NCBI GenBank assembly: GCA_030630245.1
Contig: DAOVNL010000036.1
Span: 1-7,410 of the forward strand
Direction: 5' to 3'
DNA: 7,410 nucleotides
From: Candidatus Omnitrophota bacterium
GTDB lineage: Bacteria; Omnitrophota; Gorgyraeia; B26-G9
Part shown: positions 6,013-7,410 of the stretch, one piece after another
How the letters are laid out: each line of letters begins with the position of its first letter
How positions within the stretch are numbered: position 1 is the first letter of the stretch
The notes under the pieces: model-generated
Database searches by the model: none
What the model was told of the DNA's origin: nothing
What the model saw: the letters and a program-made list of their open reading frames with translations, nothing else
Made by a program: the position numbers and the translations under genes

Positions 6013-7410
6013 GTGTATAAAAGGGCGCAAAAGGTTCGCCTTGCTATAGTTTGTTTATCTTACCTTATTCTTCTTCTGATTATTTTATTTCATTTGTTTA
6101 ATATTCAGGTTTTAAATAATCGTAATTATATAAAACTTGCTGACTCGCAGCATCAGCTGACTTTAAAACTTGATCCGCAGCGGGGTTTGATCTACGACCG
6201 CAACCAAAAGGTGCTGGCATTGAGTTTAAAAGTTTCTTCCGTGTACGCGGTGCCGCGGGCAATTGTAAATAAGGAAAAGGTTGCGGATTCGCTTTCTTTT
6301 GCGCTTGGTCTTGATTACGATAATGTACTGGCAAAACTCAACAGGGATAAGTCTTTTATATGGATAAAAAGAAGAGTTAGTGAACAGGAAGCGGAAAACA
6401 TAAAGGCTTTGAAGCTTTTCGGGGTTGACCTTACCAAAGAAAACAAAAGATATTACCCGAATAAGGAGTTAGCCGCGCATATTTTAGGTTTTGCCGGCAT
6501 TGATGAGACGGGATTAGAGGGGGTGGAGCTCAAATATAACAGTTATTTAAAAGGCCGGCAGGGAAAGCGCTCATTATTGCGCGATGCCAAGCAGAGAATG
6601 CTTCCTGCCTTTGAGTATGAATACATTCCGGCTGTTAACGGATATAACCTCGTGCTTACTATCGATGAGGTTATACAGCATATTGTTGAGGATGTTCTGG
6701 AGAGAAACCTGGAAAAAAATAATGCGCTTGCCGCGAGCGTCGTGGTCATGAACCCGCGGAACGGCGAAATTTATGCGCTTGCCGGCAGGCCGGGTTATGA
6801 TCTGAATCATTTTGCGCAGGCAAGCGCTGCTTCCCGCCGCAATAGAGTAATAAGCGATTATTTTGAACCCGGTTCGACTTTTAAGGTGATCACGGCATGT
6901 GCTGCCCTGGAAGAAAATATCGTGAGTACGGATGACGTGTTTTTTTGCGAAAACGGTGAATATCGGATCTCCCGGCATACCCTGCATGACCACAAACCGC
7001 ATGGAAACCTCACCTTTGTTGAAGTTATAGAAAAATCAAGCAATATCGGCGTGGTGAAAATTGCCCAGAAAATGGGCGCGAAAACATTGCATGAATATGT
7101 AAAAAAATTCGGCTTTGGACACAGAACAGGTATTGATCTACCCGGGGAAACTCGAGGGTTTCTCCGTCCGCTTGAAAGCTGGTCTAAGCTTTCTATTGCA
7201 GCAATACCTATCGGGCATGAGATCGGGGTGAGCGCTATTCAGATGGCAAGGGCTATGTCCGCTATGGTAAACGGCGGATACCTCGTTAAACCGCGTATTG
7301 TAAAAGAGATTATTGATAACAATAATGAAATAATCGAAAGTTTCAAAAATGAGAAACATTCGAGTGTAATCAGCGAAAAGACCTCAGGGATAATGAGAGA
7401 AATTTTAAAA
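6013..7410 (+). CDS. ftsI: Septal peptidoglycan transpeptidase FtsI (class B penicillin-binding protein), 3' end outside window
   Basis: The first 466 codons are visible and the frame is open at the right edge. A short basic cytoplasmic start (VYKRAQKVRLA) precedes one membrane anchor at about residues 10-29. Then comes the class B PBP dimerisation or pedestal domain, with the PQRGLIYDRN signature at residues 55-64 and the NGYNLVLTID linker typical before the transpeptidase domain. The active-site SxxK is S288-T-F-K291 within EPGSTFKVITACAALEE, and the second motif SxN is S342-S-N344. FGFGHRTGIDLPGE and IGHEIGVSAIQMARAMSAMVNGG also match the family. The KTG motif should lie beyond the window. 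FtsI crosslinks peptidoglycan at the division septum with FtsW, activated by FtsQLB. A SpoVD-like or general PBP2 name is possible, but the location after ftsL makes FtsI the best call. Start: GTG 6013 after AAGGA. Confidence 0.93.
   Translation, partial: MYKRAQKVRLAIVCLSYLILLLIILFHLFNIQVLNNRNYIKLADSQHQLTLKLDPQRGLIYDRNQKVLALSLKVSSVYAVPRAIVNKEKVADSLSFALGLDYDNVLAKLNRDKSFIWIKRRVSEQEAENIKALKLFGVDLTKENKRYYPNKELAAHILGFAGIDETGLEGVELKYNSYLKGRQGKRSLLRDAKQRMLPAFEYEYIPAVNGYNLVLTIDEVIQHIVEDVLERNLEKNNALAASVVVMNPRNGEIYALAGRPGYDLNHFAQASAASRRNRVISDYFEPGSTFKVITACAALEENIVSTDDVFFCENGEYRISRHTLHDHKPHGNLTFVEVIEKSSNIGVVKIAQKMGAKTLHEYVKKFGFGHRTGIDLPGETRGFLRPLESWSKLSIAAIPIGHEIGVSAIQMARAMSAMVNGGYLVKPRIVKEIIDNNNEIIESFKNEKHSSVISEKTSGIMREILK

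Noticed and set aside
6574..7002. Minus-strand open frame (142 codons) opposite ftsI.
   Set aside because: It overlaps the catalytic region of ftsI, whose motifs are intact, and its translation resembles no protein family.

Overview
The window looks like a chromosomal piece of a Gram-negative-type, uncultured bacterium, and every supported gene is on the + strand. It has two parts: the end of a surface-polysaccharide gene cluster (1-3931) and the start of a division and cell-wall (dcw) cluster (4088 to the right edge). I infer a lineage such as Candidatus Omnitrophota or a relative. The grounds are the BchE-like B12/radical-SAM gene, the DPM1-like glycosyltransferase, the O-antigen-ligase-like protein with a TPR tail, and the dcw order mraZ-rsmH-ftsL-ftsI. 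This assignment is weak, since no marker gene in the window settles it.

Left part. The window opens inside a B12-binding/radical-SAM enzyme (only the C-terminal part is visible). Next come a DPM1-like family-2 glycosyltransferase, a rhamnosyltransferase-like family-2 glycosyltransferase and an O-antigen ligase/polymerase-like membrane protein with TPR-like repeats. The last three are joined by 4-base GTGA and ATGA overlaps, so they probably form one translationally coupled operon that builds and ligates or polymerises a cell-surface glycan. Base composition changes sharply at about 1311.

Junction (3932-4087). There is no convincing terminator. A very A/T-rich tract leads into a near-consensus sigma-70-type promoter (TTGACA, 17-base spacer, TATATT). 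Directly after it lie three GTGGA repeats at an exact 10-base period, ending just before mraZ. This has the layout of the autoregulatory MraZ operator known from other bacteria.

Right part. mraZ (regulator), rsmH (16S rRNA methyltransferase), a small ftsL-like gene and ftsI (septal transpeptidase, cut by the window edge) follow in canonical dcw order. The most unusual item is a roughly 131-base imperfect palindrome (5436-5566) inserted between rsmH and ftsL. It resembles a MITE-like intergenic repeat. Its outer arms could form a 25-base-pair RNA stem with one true mismatch. It also carries a 43-codon open frame with a good ribosome-binding site whose stop overlaps the ftsL start codon.

I see no tRNA, rRNA, CRISPR array or complete insertion sequence.
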